Positions 42,571 to 52,637 of a stretch of 64,000 nucleotides of DNA are shown here, in pieces. The DNA comes from Tabrizicola thermarum. Its GTDB lineage: Bacteria; Pseudomonadota; Alphaproteobacteria; Rhodobacterales; Rhodobacteraceae. The position numbers and the translations under genes were made by a program. Numbering within the stretch: the first letter of the stretch is position 1; the number at the start of each line of letters is the position of its first letter. The notes beneath the pieces are model-generated. The model ran no database searches. It saw nothing but the letters and a program-made list of their open reading frames with translations, and was not told where the DNA came from. The DNA lies in the NCBI RefSeq assembly GCF_003574395.1, contig NZ_KZ984538.1, forward strand, positions 1 to 64,000, given 5' to 3'.

Positions 42571-43595
42571 CCCAGATCCCCCCACTTCAGCTGCGTGTTC
42601 CGCGTCACCGCGCGCTTCAGCCGTTTGCCCACCACCTTGTCGAAATCATAGGCCGCGATCTCGCCCGACCCCGGTCGCCGCGCCCAGATGTCCATCTCGC
42701 CGATCACATGGCCTTCGGGCAGGTCGCGGTCGGCGACCACGGACCCACGGGCAAAGCGATAGACGTCCTCCTCTGGCGCGGACCGCTGTTTGGGGTTGTT
42801 CGCTGCGATCCAGATCTCCTTCGACCGGTCGATCAGGAACCGCAGCTCCGCCGGGTCCATCGAGTTGATGATGTCGGGCCCCTTGCGATAGCGCGTGTCG
42901 GTGTAGTGCCGTTCCAGGATGCAGGCCCCCAGCGCCACCGAGGCCAAGGCCATTTCCGGGCCGATGGAGTGGTCCGAGAACCCCACCACCGCCTTCGGGA
43001 ACGCCTCGCGCAGTTCCGTCACCCCGCGCAAGCTGACGATCTCGGCCGGGCTGGGGTAGAGGTTGGTGCATTCCAGCAGCGCATAGTCGATCCCGGCCTG
43101 ATCGAGGATCTCCACGCTGGCGCGAATCGTCTCGATGGTCTGCATCCCCGTGGACAGGATCACGGGCTTGCCCTTCCGCGCGATGTGGCGGATCAGGGGC
43201 AGGTTGTCCGCCTCGCCCGAGCCGATCTTGTAGGCCGGCACGTCCAGCGTTTCCAGGAAATCCGCCGCCGCCCGGCTGAAAGGGGTGGAGATCCAGATCA
43301 TCCCCAGGCTTTCGGTATAGCGCTTCAGCTCGGCCTCTTCGTCCCGGCTGAGGGCGCAGCGCTCCATCACATGCCAGATCGAGACATCGGCGTTCGGCGG
43401 GAAGATCGACTTCGCCTCTTCGGTCATCTCGTCTTCGATGATGTGGGTCTGATGCTTGATCATCTCGCAGCCCGCACCGGCGGCCAGGCGCACCATCTCT
43501 TTCGCCACGGCAAGGTCGCCGCCGTGGTTGATGCCGATCTCGGCGATGACAAGCGGGGGGTGGCCGGGGCCGATCTCGCGGTGGGCGATCTTCAT
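42567..43595 (-). CDS. neuB: N-acetylneuraminate synthase family protein (NeuB/LegI type)
   Basis: Condenses phosphoenolpyruvate with a (di)N-acetylated hexose to a nine-carbon nonulosonic acid, 342 residues. A TIM-barrel domain has VIAEIGINHGGDLAVAKEM, IKHQTHIIEDEM, STPFSRAAADFL and GFSDHSIGPEMALASVALGA. A C-terminal SAF domain (EGHVIGEMDIWARRPGSGE) completes it. The start at 43595 has GGAG six bases upstream; an ATG four codons earlier is also in frame. It is the first gene of the seven-gene overlapping operon. Confidence 0.95.
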   Translation of the reverse strand: MKIAHREIGPGHPPLVIAEIGINHGGDLAVAKEMVRLAAGAGCEMIKHQTHIIEDEMTEEAKSIFPPNADVSIWHVMERCALSRDEEAELKRYTESLGMIWISTPFSRAAADFLETLDVPAYKIGSGEADNLPLIRHIARKGKPVILSTGMQTIETIRASVEILDQAGIDYALLECTNLYPSPAEIVSLRGVTELREAFPKAVVGFSDHSIGPEMALASVALGACILERHYTDTRYRKGPDIINSMDPAELRFLIDRSKEIWIAANNPKQRSAPEEDVYRFARGSVVADRDLPEGHVIGEMDIWARRPGSGEIAAYDFDKVVGKRLKRAVTRNTQLKWGDLG

Positions 43596-43669
43596 GGGGG
43601 TCTCCATCGTTGCCGCCCGTGGTGCGTCAGCCCGCCGCGCCTGTCAAGACGACCAGGGCAACGGGCGGC

Positions 43670-44212
43670 TCAGCCCAGCGGATAGCGGACCAGCACCTCG
43701 TACTGCGGACCGCGCGCGGTCAGATGGCTGCGCCAGAGGGTCAGCTCGCTCACCTCCCAGGGCTCGCTGCGGAACCCTGCGCCCCGGGCCACCGCCTGCT
43801 CCAGCCGGGCGGTGTCGGCAGGGTCCATCGCGGGCAGCCGTCCCAGCGTGACATGCGGCACGAACTTGCGCGCGTCGATCGGGCACCCGGCGCGGCGCGC
43901 GATGGTTTCGACCTTGGCTTGCAGATGGGTCAGCGGAGCCGAAGGCGCGACACCGGCCCAGACCGTGTGCGGCCTGGCCTTGCCGAACAGCCCCAGCCCC
44001 TGCAAGGACAGGGTGAACCGCCTTTCGCGCAGGGCGTCGAACCCCTCGTGCGCGGCGTCCAGCACCGGCTCGGGACATTCGCCCAGAAAGACCAGCGTCA
44101 GATGCAGGTTCTGCGCTTCGACCTTGCGCGGCAGCGCCATCAGCACCTGTTGCACCTGCAACGCCCCGCGCACGGCCTGCGGCAGGTCGATGCCCAGAAA
44201 CGCCCGGATCAT
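43670..44212 (-). CDS. thpR: RNA 2',3'-cyclic phosphodiesterase ThpR (LigT)
   Basis: 2H phosphoesterase of 180 residues with both catalytic His-x-Thr motifs: HLTLVF (His37) and HVTLGR (His120). It opens cyclic phosphate ends of RNA, for example after tRNA cleavage. The start ATG overlaps the stop of the deacetylase gene (ATGA), so it is the last member of a three-gene operon. Confidence 0.93.
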   Translation of the reverse strand: MIRAFLGIDLPQAVRGALQVQQVLMALPRKVEAQNLHLTLVFLGECPEPVLDAAHEGFDALRERRFTLSLQGLGLFGKARPHTVWAGVAPSAPLTHLQAKVETIARRAGCPIDARKFVPHVTLGRLPAMDPADTARLEQAVARGAGFRSEPWEVSELTLWRSHLTARGPQYEVLVRYPLG

Positions 44213-45348
44213 CGCCGCGCCAGCACCGCCAGCCGGTCCCGGATCTCCTCCCGCACCGGCCCTTCGCGCGGCGCGTCCAGCAGCGTCGTCCACATCTCGG
44301 GCTCGGGCACCGGTCGGCCGCCCCCGCCCCAGCCCAGCCCCCGCAGCACGTCCTGCGCGGCCTCCGGCAGGCGGTCCGGCAGCTCGCGTCCCGCCAGAAG
44401 GCCCCAGATCGCCGTCCAGAGCCTGCCGACCGACCACGGATTGTAGCCGCCCCCGCCCAGCACCAGCACGCGCGGCGCCAGGGGCAGCAGCGCCCGCACC
44501 GCCTCCAGATAGGCGCGGTTCGACAGGGCCAGCCGCGACAGCGGGTCCTCGCGCAGGCTGTCCGCCCCGCATTGCAGCACCAGCGCGTCCGGGCGGAACT
44601 CGGCCACCCGCGGCAGGATCAACCCGTGCAGCACGGCCCGCGCCTCGCTGTCGTTGTAACCCCTGGGCACCGGCAGGTTGAACGCGCTGCCGCCTGCCCG
44701 ATCCTCCAGCGCGCCGGTAAACGGCCAGCGCCCCTCTTCGTGGACCGAGATCATCCGCACCCCCGGATCAGCGGCAAAGGCCAGCTCCACCCCGTCGCAA
44801 TGATGCGCGTCAAGATCGACATAGACGATCCGCCCCAGCCCGGCCCGTTGCAGGACCTTGATCCCCAGCACCACGTCGTTGAGATAGCAGAACCCGTTCG
44901 CCCGCCCCGGCAACCCGTGATGCGTGCCCCCGCCCGGCACATGGATCACGCCGGGCGTCCGGGCCAGAAGCTCTGCGGCCAGCATCGTGCCCCCGGCCCC
45001 GGTGGCGGGGCGGCGAAAGACCTGCGGGAAAACCGGGTTCGACAGGGTGCCAAGGTGGAAGCGGTCGCGCATCTCGGGCGTGGCCTCGCCCAAGGCCTCG
45101 GCCTGCTGCAAGGCAGCGACGTAGGGGGCCTCGTGCCACAGCTGCAAGGCGGCGGGCTTGGCCCGCGGGCTTGCCCGGAAGCGGTCGGGTGGCAGCCAGC
45201 CCAAGGCGCGGGCAAGGTCCATCACCGTCGAGACCCGGGGCACCCGCAACGGGTGGCGCGACCCGTAGGACGAGCCGCGATAGATCTCGGACCCGATGAA
45301 CAGCGGCGCGGCCATCGTCAAGCGGACGGGCGGCGCGCCTTCGATCAT
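44209..45348 (-). CDS. histone deacetylase family (class II-like) amidohydrolase
   Basis: Zinc-dependent deacetylase-like protein of 379 residues. His143/His144 lie in GGGTHHGLPGRANGF. Zinc ligands Asp180 and His182 are in VYVDLDAHHCDGVEL and Asp263 in LVLQCGADSLREDPL. The catalytic Tyr is in VLGGGGYNPWSVG. Bacterial relatives act on acetoin utilisation, acetylpolyamines or acetylated protein; the target is not known here. Starts inside the glutathione peroxidase stop (ATGA); Met12 is a possible alternative. Confidence 0.92.
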   Translation of the reverse strand: MIEGAPPVRLTMAAPLFIGSEIYRGSSYGSRHPLRVPRVSTVMDLARALGWLPPDRFRASPRAKPAALQLWHEAPYVAALQQAEALGEATPEMRDRFHLGTLSNPVFPQVFRRPATGAGGTMLAAELLARTPGVIHVPGGGTHHGLPGRANGFCYLNDVVLGIKVLQRAGLGRIVYVDLDAHHCDGVELAFAADPGVRMISVHEEGRWPFTGALEDRAGGSAFNLPVPRGYNDSEARAVLHGLILPRVAEFRPDALVLQCGADSLREDPLSRLALSNRAYLEAVRALLPLAPRVLVLGGGGYNPWSVGRLWTAIWGLLAGRELPDRLPEAAQDVLRGLGWGGGGRPVPEPEMWTTLLDAPREGPVREEIRDRLAVLARR

Positions 45349-45860
45349 TCCAGCATCGCCTCGATCCGGCCCGCGATCTGCGGCCCCTCGGGCTTGACCG
45401 GCGCGCCGAAGGTGCCCGCGATGCTGCCGTCGGGGGCGATCAACACCTTGTTGAAGTTCCAGCCCGGGACAAAGCCGGTCTTGTCGCGCAGCCAGGCATA
45501 GAAGGGATGCGCGTCCTTGCCCTTGACATGGGTGATTTCCGTCATCGGAAGGGTCAGATCGAAGGTCAGTGTGCAGTATTCCTTGACGGCTGCCTCATCG
45601 GCAAGCTCCTGGTTGAAGTCGTCCGAGGGCACCGCCAGGATCAGCGCGCGGTCACCGAACCGTTCGTGCAGCGCCTGCAACGCGTCGAACTGCCCGGCAT
45701 AGCCGCACAGCGAAGCGGTGTTGACCACCAGCACCGGCTTGCCGCGCCATTCGTCCAGGTCGATCTCGCCCCCGTCGATCGAGGCAAAGCGGAACCCCTC
45801 GGCCGCCAGGGCAGGCATCGCCGCAAGACCTGCCACAAGGGTAATCACACGTCGGATCAT
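45345..45860 (-). CDS. glutathione peroxidase, exported Cys type
   Basis: A 171-residue thiol peroxidase with an N-terminal hydrophobic signal sequence (VITLVAGLAAMPALA), so probably periplasmic. Peroxidatic Cys52 is in VVNTASLCGYAGQF, with Gln84 (PSDDFNQE) and Trp134-Asn135 (GWNFNK) completing the tetrad. GAGGG precedes the ATG. It heads the peroxidase / deacetylase / thpR operon. Confidence 0.93.
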   Translation of the reverse strand: MIRRVITLVAGLAAMPALAAEGFRFASIDGGEIDLDEWRGKPVLVVNTASLCGYAGQFDALQALHERFGDRALILAVPSDDFNQELADEAAVKEYCTLTFDLTLPMTEITHVKGKDAHPFYAWLRDKTGFVPGWNFNKVLIAPDGSIAGTFGAPVKPEGPQIAGRIEAMLE

Positions 45861-46024
45861 GCTGCCCTCTTTTGCATCCTGTGCCGCACAGTCAGATAAC
45901 CCGACCTCTGTCCTGGTCAACTTATCCTGAATTTGCTGGGACTTTCTTCACGATCATGCCATATTGCTGTTGAGGATTGCGAGCAGCGGCCAGTCCCGAA
46001 AAGGGGCGGTCAGGTAGGCGTGGA

Positions 46025-46564
46025 ATGGGTTGGCAACAGAAGATTCAGGCACGGGATGCCGGTGCCGGGGGTGTGAAGGTGCAGTATGGCGCCCTGTGCT
46101 GGCGTGACGGCGGCAAGGGGGTGGAAGTGCTGCTGATTACCAGCCGCGACACGGGGCGCTGGGTCATCCCCAAGGGCTGGCCGATGCCCGGTTTGGCCCC
46201 CGAGGCCGCCGCCGCGCAAGAGGCCTGGGAAGAGGCGGGCGTGCACGGCCAGATCAATCCCTGCTGCATCGGGCGGTTCGGCTATCAGAAATGTCTGTCG
46301 GCCAGCACCGCGATCCCCTGCGCCGTCGCGGTCTACGGGCTGCGGGTGGAAAGCCTGGCCTCCAGCTTTCCCGAAATGAAGGAACGCCGCCGCAAATGGT
46401 TCCCGCTGGACGAGGCGGCAGCTCTGGTCGCGGAACCGGAACTGTCGCGGATCATCGCCGGCTTCACGCCGCCCAAGGACGGTCGTCCCGCCCCGATTGC
46501 GGCCGAAGATGACGACGCCGCCCCGGACCCGCGCCTCGGCGACGGCAAGGGCCGCGGGCATTGA
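46025..46564 (+). CDS. NUDIX hydrolase (DIPP-like)
   Basis: About 179 residues. The NUDIX box is variant: GWPMPGLAPEAAAAQEAWEE then AGV. The catalytic EE pair is kept, but Leu stands where the usual GE glutamate is, and Gln replaces the Arg of REUxEE. This Q-EAWEEAGV form is common in alphaproteobacterial relatives of diphosphoinositol polyphosphate phosphohydrolases. The C-terminal tail is Asp/Pro-rich. The start at Met17 of the longer frame is preferred. Confidence 0.88.
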   Translation: MGWQQKIQARDAGAGGVKVQYGALCWRDGGKGVEVLLITSRDTGRWVIPKGWPMPGLAPEAAAAQEAWEEAGVHGQINPCCIGRFGYQKCLSASTAIPCAVAVYGLRVESLASSFPEMKERRRKWFPLDEAAALVAEPELSRIIAGFTPPKDGRPAPIAAEDDDAAPDPRLGDGKGRGH

Positions 46565-46618
46565 CCTTTTGCCGGGCCTCATTAGGTAGAGGCTGATTTC
46601 GATGCGGACGGGCGAAAG

Positions 46619-47068
46619 ATGATCCGATACAGTCTTCGTTGCTCCGGGGACCACGGGTTCGACAGCTGGTTCAAGGGCGCCGACGCCTTCGAGGCGTTGC
46701 AGGCGGCGGGTCAGGTGGCCTGCCCGGTCTGCGGCTCCACCTCGGTGACGAAGGACCTCATGGCCCCCGCCGTCCGCCCCGCGCGGTCTGCCGCAGCCGC
46801 GACACCGCCCGAGACCACCGGACGACCCGACCTCTCGGCCCCCGCGTCCGAGCTGGAGGCGAAACTTGCCGAGCTGAAGCGGCTGATCGAGGCGAATTCG
46901 GAATATGTGGGGATGAACTTCGCGGCCGAGGTGCGCGCCATCCATGCCGGAAAAGCCCCGGGGCGGCCGATCCATGGCGAGGCCAGGCCCGACGAGGCGC
47001 GGGCGATGATCGAGGAAGGCCTGCCGGTCGCCCCCCTGCCCTTCCTGCCCGCCCGCAAGGTCAACTGA
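46619..47068 (+). CDS. DUF1178 family protein
   Basis: A 149-residue protein with an N-terminal zinc-ribbon-like part: MIRYSLRCSGDHGFDSWFKG and ACPVCGSTSVTKDLMAPAVR. The helical C-terminal domain contains YVGMNFAAEVRAIHAGKAPG and EARAMIEEGLPVAPLPFLP. DUF1178 proteins are frequent beside NUDIX genes in alphaproteobacteria; function unknown. The gene ends just before a strong hairpin terminator. Confidence 0.92.
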   Translation: MIRYSLRCSGDHGFDSWFKGADAFEALQAAGQVACPVCGSTSVTKDLMAPAVRPARSAAAATPPETTGRPDLSAPASELEAKLAELKRLIEANSEYVGMNFAAEVRAIHAGKAPGRPIHGEARPDEARAMIEEGLPVAPLPFLPARKVN

Positions 47069-47071
47069 CAC

Positions 47072-47133
47072 GCGCCGCGCGCGGCGCCTTTTGCGATACC
47101 CCTGAAATCAAGGGGTTGGCTGCGGACATTTAC
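47072..47133 (+). repeat. two-hairpin dispersed repeat, copy 3 (DUF1178 terminator)
   Basis: GCGCCGCGCGCGGCGC then CTTTT forms the terminator directly after the DUF1178 stop. It is followed by CCCCT-GAAATCA-AGGGG (second hairpin) and TTGGCTGCGGACATTTA. Same order and spacing as the copy behind rluD, with the second stem changed at both sides. Confidence 0.78.
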
Positions 47134-47188
47134 CTTTGATAAAGGTCTGACCGCGCCACGACAGCCCAAGATCGGCGATGCGCGCGGA

Positions 47189-47686
47189 TCAGTAGATATA
47201 GCGGATCTGTTCGGTCCAGAACCGTTCCATCCGTTTCAGCGACATGTTGATCTCATCCATCCCGGAAGCGTCGATCAGCGCCCGCTTCTCGATCCCCTCG
47301 GCATGGCGGGCAAAGAGGTCCGACAGCAGCCCCCGCACCTCGCGCCCCTTGTCCGTCAGCCGCACCCGGACCGACCGGCGGTCGATTTCCGACCGCTGGT
47401 GGTGCATGTAGCCCAGTTCCACCAGCTTCTTCAGGTTGTAGCTGACATTCGAGCCCTGATAGTAGCCGCGCGACTTCAATTCGCCGGCCGTCACCTCGTT
47501 CTCGCCGATGTTGAACAGCAAAAGCGCCTGGACCGAGTTGATCTCGAGGATGTTCAGCCGTTCGAATTCGTCCTTGATCACATCCAGCAGCAGCCGATGC
47601 AGCCGCTCCACCAGGGCAAGGTTGTCAAGGTAGCAGGACAGGAAAGCCTTCTGCGATCCATCCAGCACCGGGGCATAATGCGTCAT
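47189..47686 (-). CDS. MarR-type winged-helix regulator (LdtR-like)
   Basis: A 165-residue regulator with a winged HTH: NEVTAGELKSRGYYQGSNVS then YNLKKLVELGYMHHQRSEID and RRSVRVRLTDKG. This YYQGSNVSYNLKKL form is conserved in alphaproteobacteria and includes LdtR of Liberibacter, which controls L,D-transpeptidases and osmotic response. GGAGAG precedes the ATG at 47686; the longer frame is rejected. Confidence 0.88.
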   Translation of the reverse strand: MTHYAPVLDGSQKAFLSCYLDNLALVERLHRLLLDVIKDEFERLNILEINSVQALLLFNIGENEVTAGELKSRGYYQGSNVSYNLKKLVELGYMHHQRSEIDRRSVRVRLTDKGREVRGLLSDLFARHAEGIEKRALIDASGMDEINMSLKRMERFWTEQIRYIY

Positions 47687-47763
47687 ACCATCTCTCCACC
47701 ATTCGGACGGGGACAGAATCGGCACAAAGCGCAAACATTCCGTAAACTTGCGAAGAACTTCGC

Positions 47764-48039
47764 CTATCTTGCCGCTTTCAGCCGCGTCTCGGCAAAGGCG
47801 GCGATCCGCGCCAGCAGCGGCGCGAGCGCACCGGGCGGGACGGACTGGCCAAGGATCCAGGCCATCAGATCCTGATCGTTTTCGGCCAGAAGCGCATCGT
47901 AAAGCTCGAGATCGGGCACGGACAGGTCGGCCAGATGCGCATCGGCAAAGGGCCCGAGCACCAGGTCCATCTCCTTGGTGCCGCGCCGCCAGGACCGCAT
48001 CCTCATCCGCTTCAGGCGCGCTTCAGCCGTCTCGTCCAT
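47764..48039 (-). CDS. sdhE: FAD assembly factor SdhE
   Basis: A 91-residue helical protein of the SdhE/Sdh5 family, which helps attach FAD to succinate dehydrogenase SdhA. The diagnostic RGxxE motif is in SWRRGTKEMDLVLGPFAD; DLELYDALLAENDQDLMAWI forms the second part. The sdh genes themselves are not in the window. Confidence 0.93.
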   Translation of the reverse strand: MDETAEARLKRMRMRSWRRGTKEMDLVLGPFADAHLADLSVPDLELYDALLAENDQDLMAWILGQSVPPGALAPLLARIAAFAETRLKAAR

Positions 48040-48060
48040 TCGTCCATCGTTCCTGCTTGA

Positions 48061-49326
<1,266 letters not shown>

Positions 49327-49418
49327 CGGCAGGGTTGACGACTCTGCCTTGCTCGGGAAGGAATATCTCTTGCACGCCGGGGTTGTCCTGATGTGATCGA
49401 AATAGGCATTTAGAAACA

Positions 49419-49826
49419 ATGACCGCTGATCTTCCCGATTATTACTTCCGGGTGCGCGAGAACGGCGCCGTGGTGTTCCGTCTGGGCACCGAAAACCGTC
49501 AGCGCCGGATCGAGATGGACGAGATCGCCACGGTCAATGTGAAGAACGGCACCATCAAGCCGCATGGCGAGGTGCAGCTGACCGAGGCCGACCGGGCCGC
49601 GATCAAGGACTGGCTTGCCGCGCGTCAGGCGCAGCTTGCCATGCGCGAGGTGGACGACATCCTGCGCACGGTGGACCATCTGAACCTGACGACGCAATGG
49701 GCGCAGTCGCGGGCGACGGATGCCCAGCTTGAAGCGGTGACGGACCAGCTTCTGCTGGCGATGCACGACCTGCGGTCGATGCTGGTGCGGCGCAAGGCCG
49801 ACCGGCTGGGCAAGACCACGGACTGA
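49419..49826 (+). CDS. conserved hypothetical protein (Rhodobacterales)
   Basis: A 135-residue cytoplasmic protein, no recognised family. The N-terminal part is strand-rich (YYFRVRENGAVVFRLGTENR, RIEMDEIATVNVKNGTIKPH). The C-terminal half is helical and possibly coiled (MREVDDILRTVDHLNLTTQW, EAVTDQLLLAMHDLRSMLVR). Normal codon use and a clear start support it. It follows aspC by 92 bases. Confidence 0.75.
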   Translation: MTADLPDYYFRVRENGAVVFRLGTENRQRRIEMDEIATVNVKNGTIKPHGEVQLTEADRAAIKDWLAARQAQLAMREVDDILRTVDHLNLTTQWAQSRATDAQLEAVTDQLLLAMHDLRSMLVRRKADRLGKTTD

Positions 49827-49901
49827 GGGCTCCTCGTTCGCCTTCGGCTTCTCGTCGCCGGAGATCAGCGACGAGGGAGGAAGTCACCGATGAGCGGGTC
49901 G

Positions 49902-50732
<831 letters not shown>

Positions 50733-50737
50733 CCCGA

Positions 50738-50781
50738 TTTCTTCGAAGAAACCAAACCGGCAAAATTCCGCCCCCCGGAAT
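50738..50781. terminator. bidirectional terminator region between the DnaE2-like ORF and degP
   Basis: TTTCTTCGAAGAAA (50738-50751) is a perfect palindrome after the plus-strand ORF. ATTCCG/CGGAAT (50765-50781) on the minus strand is followed by TTTTGCC and serves degP, whose stop is 54 bases upstream in that direction. Confidence 0.7.
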
Positions 50782-50834
50782 CGAAACGGCGGCGAAGAGG
50801 ACCCCGCCGCCATTCCAAAGCCTGACTCCGGCGC

Positions 50835-52289
50835 TCAGTCCTCGATCGACAGCGCCACAAAGCGCGGGTCGCCGCCGCGGCGGACCAGAAGCAGGATCGA
50901 CTTGCGGCCTGCATCCTTCGCTTCCTTGATCCGGTCCTTCAGATCCTGCAACCGCACCACCTTCTGCTGGCCGACCTCGGTGATGATGTCGCCTTCGGCC
51001 AGGCCCTTGGTGAAGGCCTCGGAGGCCTGATCGACGCCAAGGACCATCAGCCCCTGCACCGAAGGCTCCAGCCCCAGCCTGGCGCGCATCTCGTCGTCCA
51101 CGGGTGCCAGCGTCAGGCCCATCGTCTCCATTTCCTTGGGACCGGCCTCTGCCGGAGCCGAAGCCGGCACCGCCGCCGCCTCGGCCTCCTCGCGGCGACC
51201 CAGCGTGACCTGCAAGGTCTCGGTCTTGCCGCCGCGCAGCACGATCACGGGGACCGCCTCGCCGATCGGCGCATCGGCCACCCGGCGGGTCAGATCGCCG
51301 GCACTTGCGACTTCCTGCCCGGCAAAGCGGGTGATGACGTCGCCGGCCTTGATCCCGGCCGCCTTGGCCGGACCATCAGGAACGTCCGACACCAGCGCGC
51401 CCGCCGCCACCTCAAGCCCCATCGATTCCGCGATCTCGGGCGAGACGTCCTGAATGCGCACGCCCAGCCAGCCGCGCCGGGTCTCGCCATATTGCTTCAG
51501 CTGATCGACGACCTTGGCCACCACGTTCGAGGACATCGAGAAGCCGATGCCGATCGACCCGCCGTTGGGCGACAGGATCGCGGTGTTCACCCCCACAACC
51601 TGGCCGTCCATGTTGAACAAGGGCCCGCCGGAGTTGCCGCGGTTGATCGCCGCGTCGGTCTGGATGTAATCGTCATAGGCGCCCTTCAACTCGCGTCCGC
51701 GGGCCGAGACGATGCCCGCGCTGACCGAGAAGCCCTGGCCCAGCGGGTTGCCCATGGCCATGACCCAGTCGCCCACGCGCATCAGGTCGCTGTTGCCGAA
51801 GCTGACGAAGGGCAGCGGTGTGTCGCTTTCGACCTTCAGCAGCGCAATATCCGTCTTTGGATCGGTGCCGACCAGCTTTGCCTTCAGCTTCTTGCCTGAA
51901 AAGAACTCGATCTCGATATCGTCGGCACCTTCGATGACGTGGTTGTTGGTGACGATATAGCCGTCCTCGCTGATGACGAAGCCCGATCCCAGCGCCTCGG
52001 ACCGCTGCGGTCCCCGCTGACCGGGCGCGCCGAAGTCATCGAAGAAATCCTGGAACGGGCTGCCTTCGGGCACCATGGGCATCCCATCCGCCGGGGCGGC
52101 GACCACGGTACTTGTGGTGATGTTCACGACCGAAGGGCTGATCTTCTCGGCCAGTTCGGCAAAACTCTCGGGGGCGCTGAAGGCCTGGACATCGCTGGCC
52201 GGGGCGACACTGAGACCGAAACCCAGGACCAGCGCCAGAAGCGTGCTGGAGCGGAGGGCAGCGCGGATGGAAGGGGAGAGGTCGGGCAC
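50835..52289 (-). CDS. degP: Do-type periplasmic serine protease (DegP/MucD)
   Basis: A 484-residue envelope protease and chaperone. It has an N-terminal signal or anchor sequence (LLALVLGFGLSVAPASDVQA), then a trypsin-like domain with His117 (VTNNHVIEG), Asp147 (DPKTDIALLKV) and Ser220 (INRGNSGGPLF). Two PDZ domains follow, from about residues 270 and 390. The Gln-rich Q-linker of classical DegP is short (GAPGQRGPQRSE). Monocistronic, with its own terminator. Confidence 0.95.
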   Translation of the reverse strand: MPDLSPSIRAALRSSTLLALVLGFGLSVAPASDVQAFSAPESFAELAEKISPSVVNITTSTVVAAPADGMPMVPEGSPFQDFFDDFGAPGQRGPQRSEALGSGFVISEDGYIVTNNHVIEGADDIEIEFFSGKKLKAKLVGTDPKTDIALLKVESDTPLPFVSFGNSDLMRVGDWVMAMGNPLGQGFSVSAGIVSARGRELKGAYDDYIQTDAAINRGNSGGPLFNMDGQVVGVNTAILSPNGGSIGIGFSMSSNVVAKVVDQLKQYGETRRGWLGVRIQDVSPEIAESMGLEVAAGALVSDVPDGPAKAAGIKAGDVITRFAGQEVASAGDLTRRVADAPIGEAVPVIVLRGGKTETLQVTLGRREEAEAAAVPASAPAEAGPKEMETMGLTLAPVDDEMRARLGLEPSVQGLMVLGVDQASEAFTKGLAEGDIITEVGQQKVVRLQDLKDRIKEAKDAGRKSILLLVRRGGDPRFVALSIED

Positions 52290-52448
52290 GATGTGAACTC
52301 CTGTTCATCGGGTCAGGCAGGGGTGGCGGCCGGAACAGCCTCTCCCCGTCGCTGCTGACAAAACAGTTAGTGGAAGGCCCCCGCAATGCAAACCCCGTCG
52401 CGGCGCTTCAAAGGGATGTGAACGCAAATGTCGCGCCGGGGTGGCGGA

Positions 52449-52637
52449 TCAGGCTGCCTTGACCAGCCAGACGATCAGCACACCCAGCGCAAGCGCGCAA
52501 AGCCCGATCAGGCGGCGCTGGTCCGGGGGCAGCGCCGCGATCAGCCGCAGCGCATCCTCGATCCGGCGCGGGGCCAGCGCAAGCACCAGCCCCTCGATCG
52601 CCAGAACCAGCCCCAGGGCCAGGACGACCTGGCTCAC
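52449..52637 (-). CDS. DUF2065 small membrane protein (YjeT-like)
   Basis: A 62-residue protein with two hydrophobic helices (VVLALGLVLAIEGLVLALA and LIGLCALALGVLIVWLV) separated by a charged turn with LPPDQRR. DUF2065 proteins are regularly encoded after hflC, as here. The ATG overlaps the hflC stop by four bases. Role in the HflKC complex is not known. Confidence 0.9.
   Translation of the reverse strand: MSQVVLALGLVLAIEGLVLALAPRRIEDALRLIAALPPDQRRLIGLCALALGVLIVWLVKAA

Noticed and set aside
49827-49901. GC-rich direct/inverted motif around CGACGAG between the hypothetical gene and the ferredoxin gene
   Set aside because: Stem is imperfect and lacks a T-tract on either strand; not called as a terminator.
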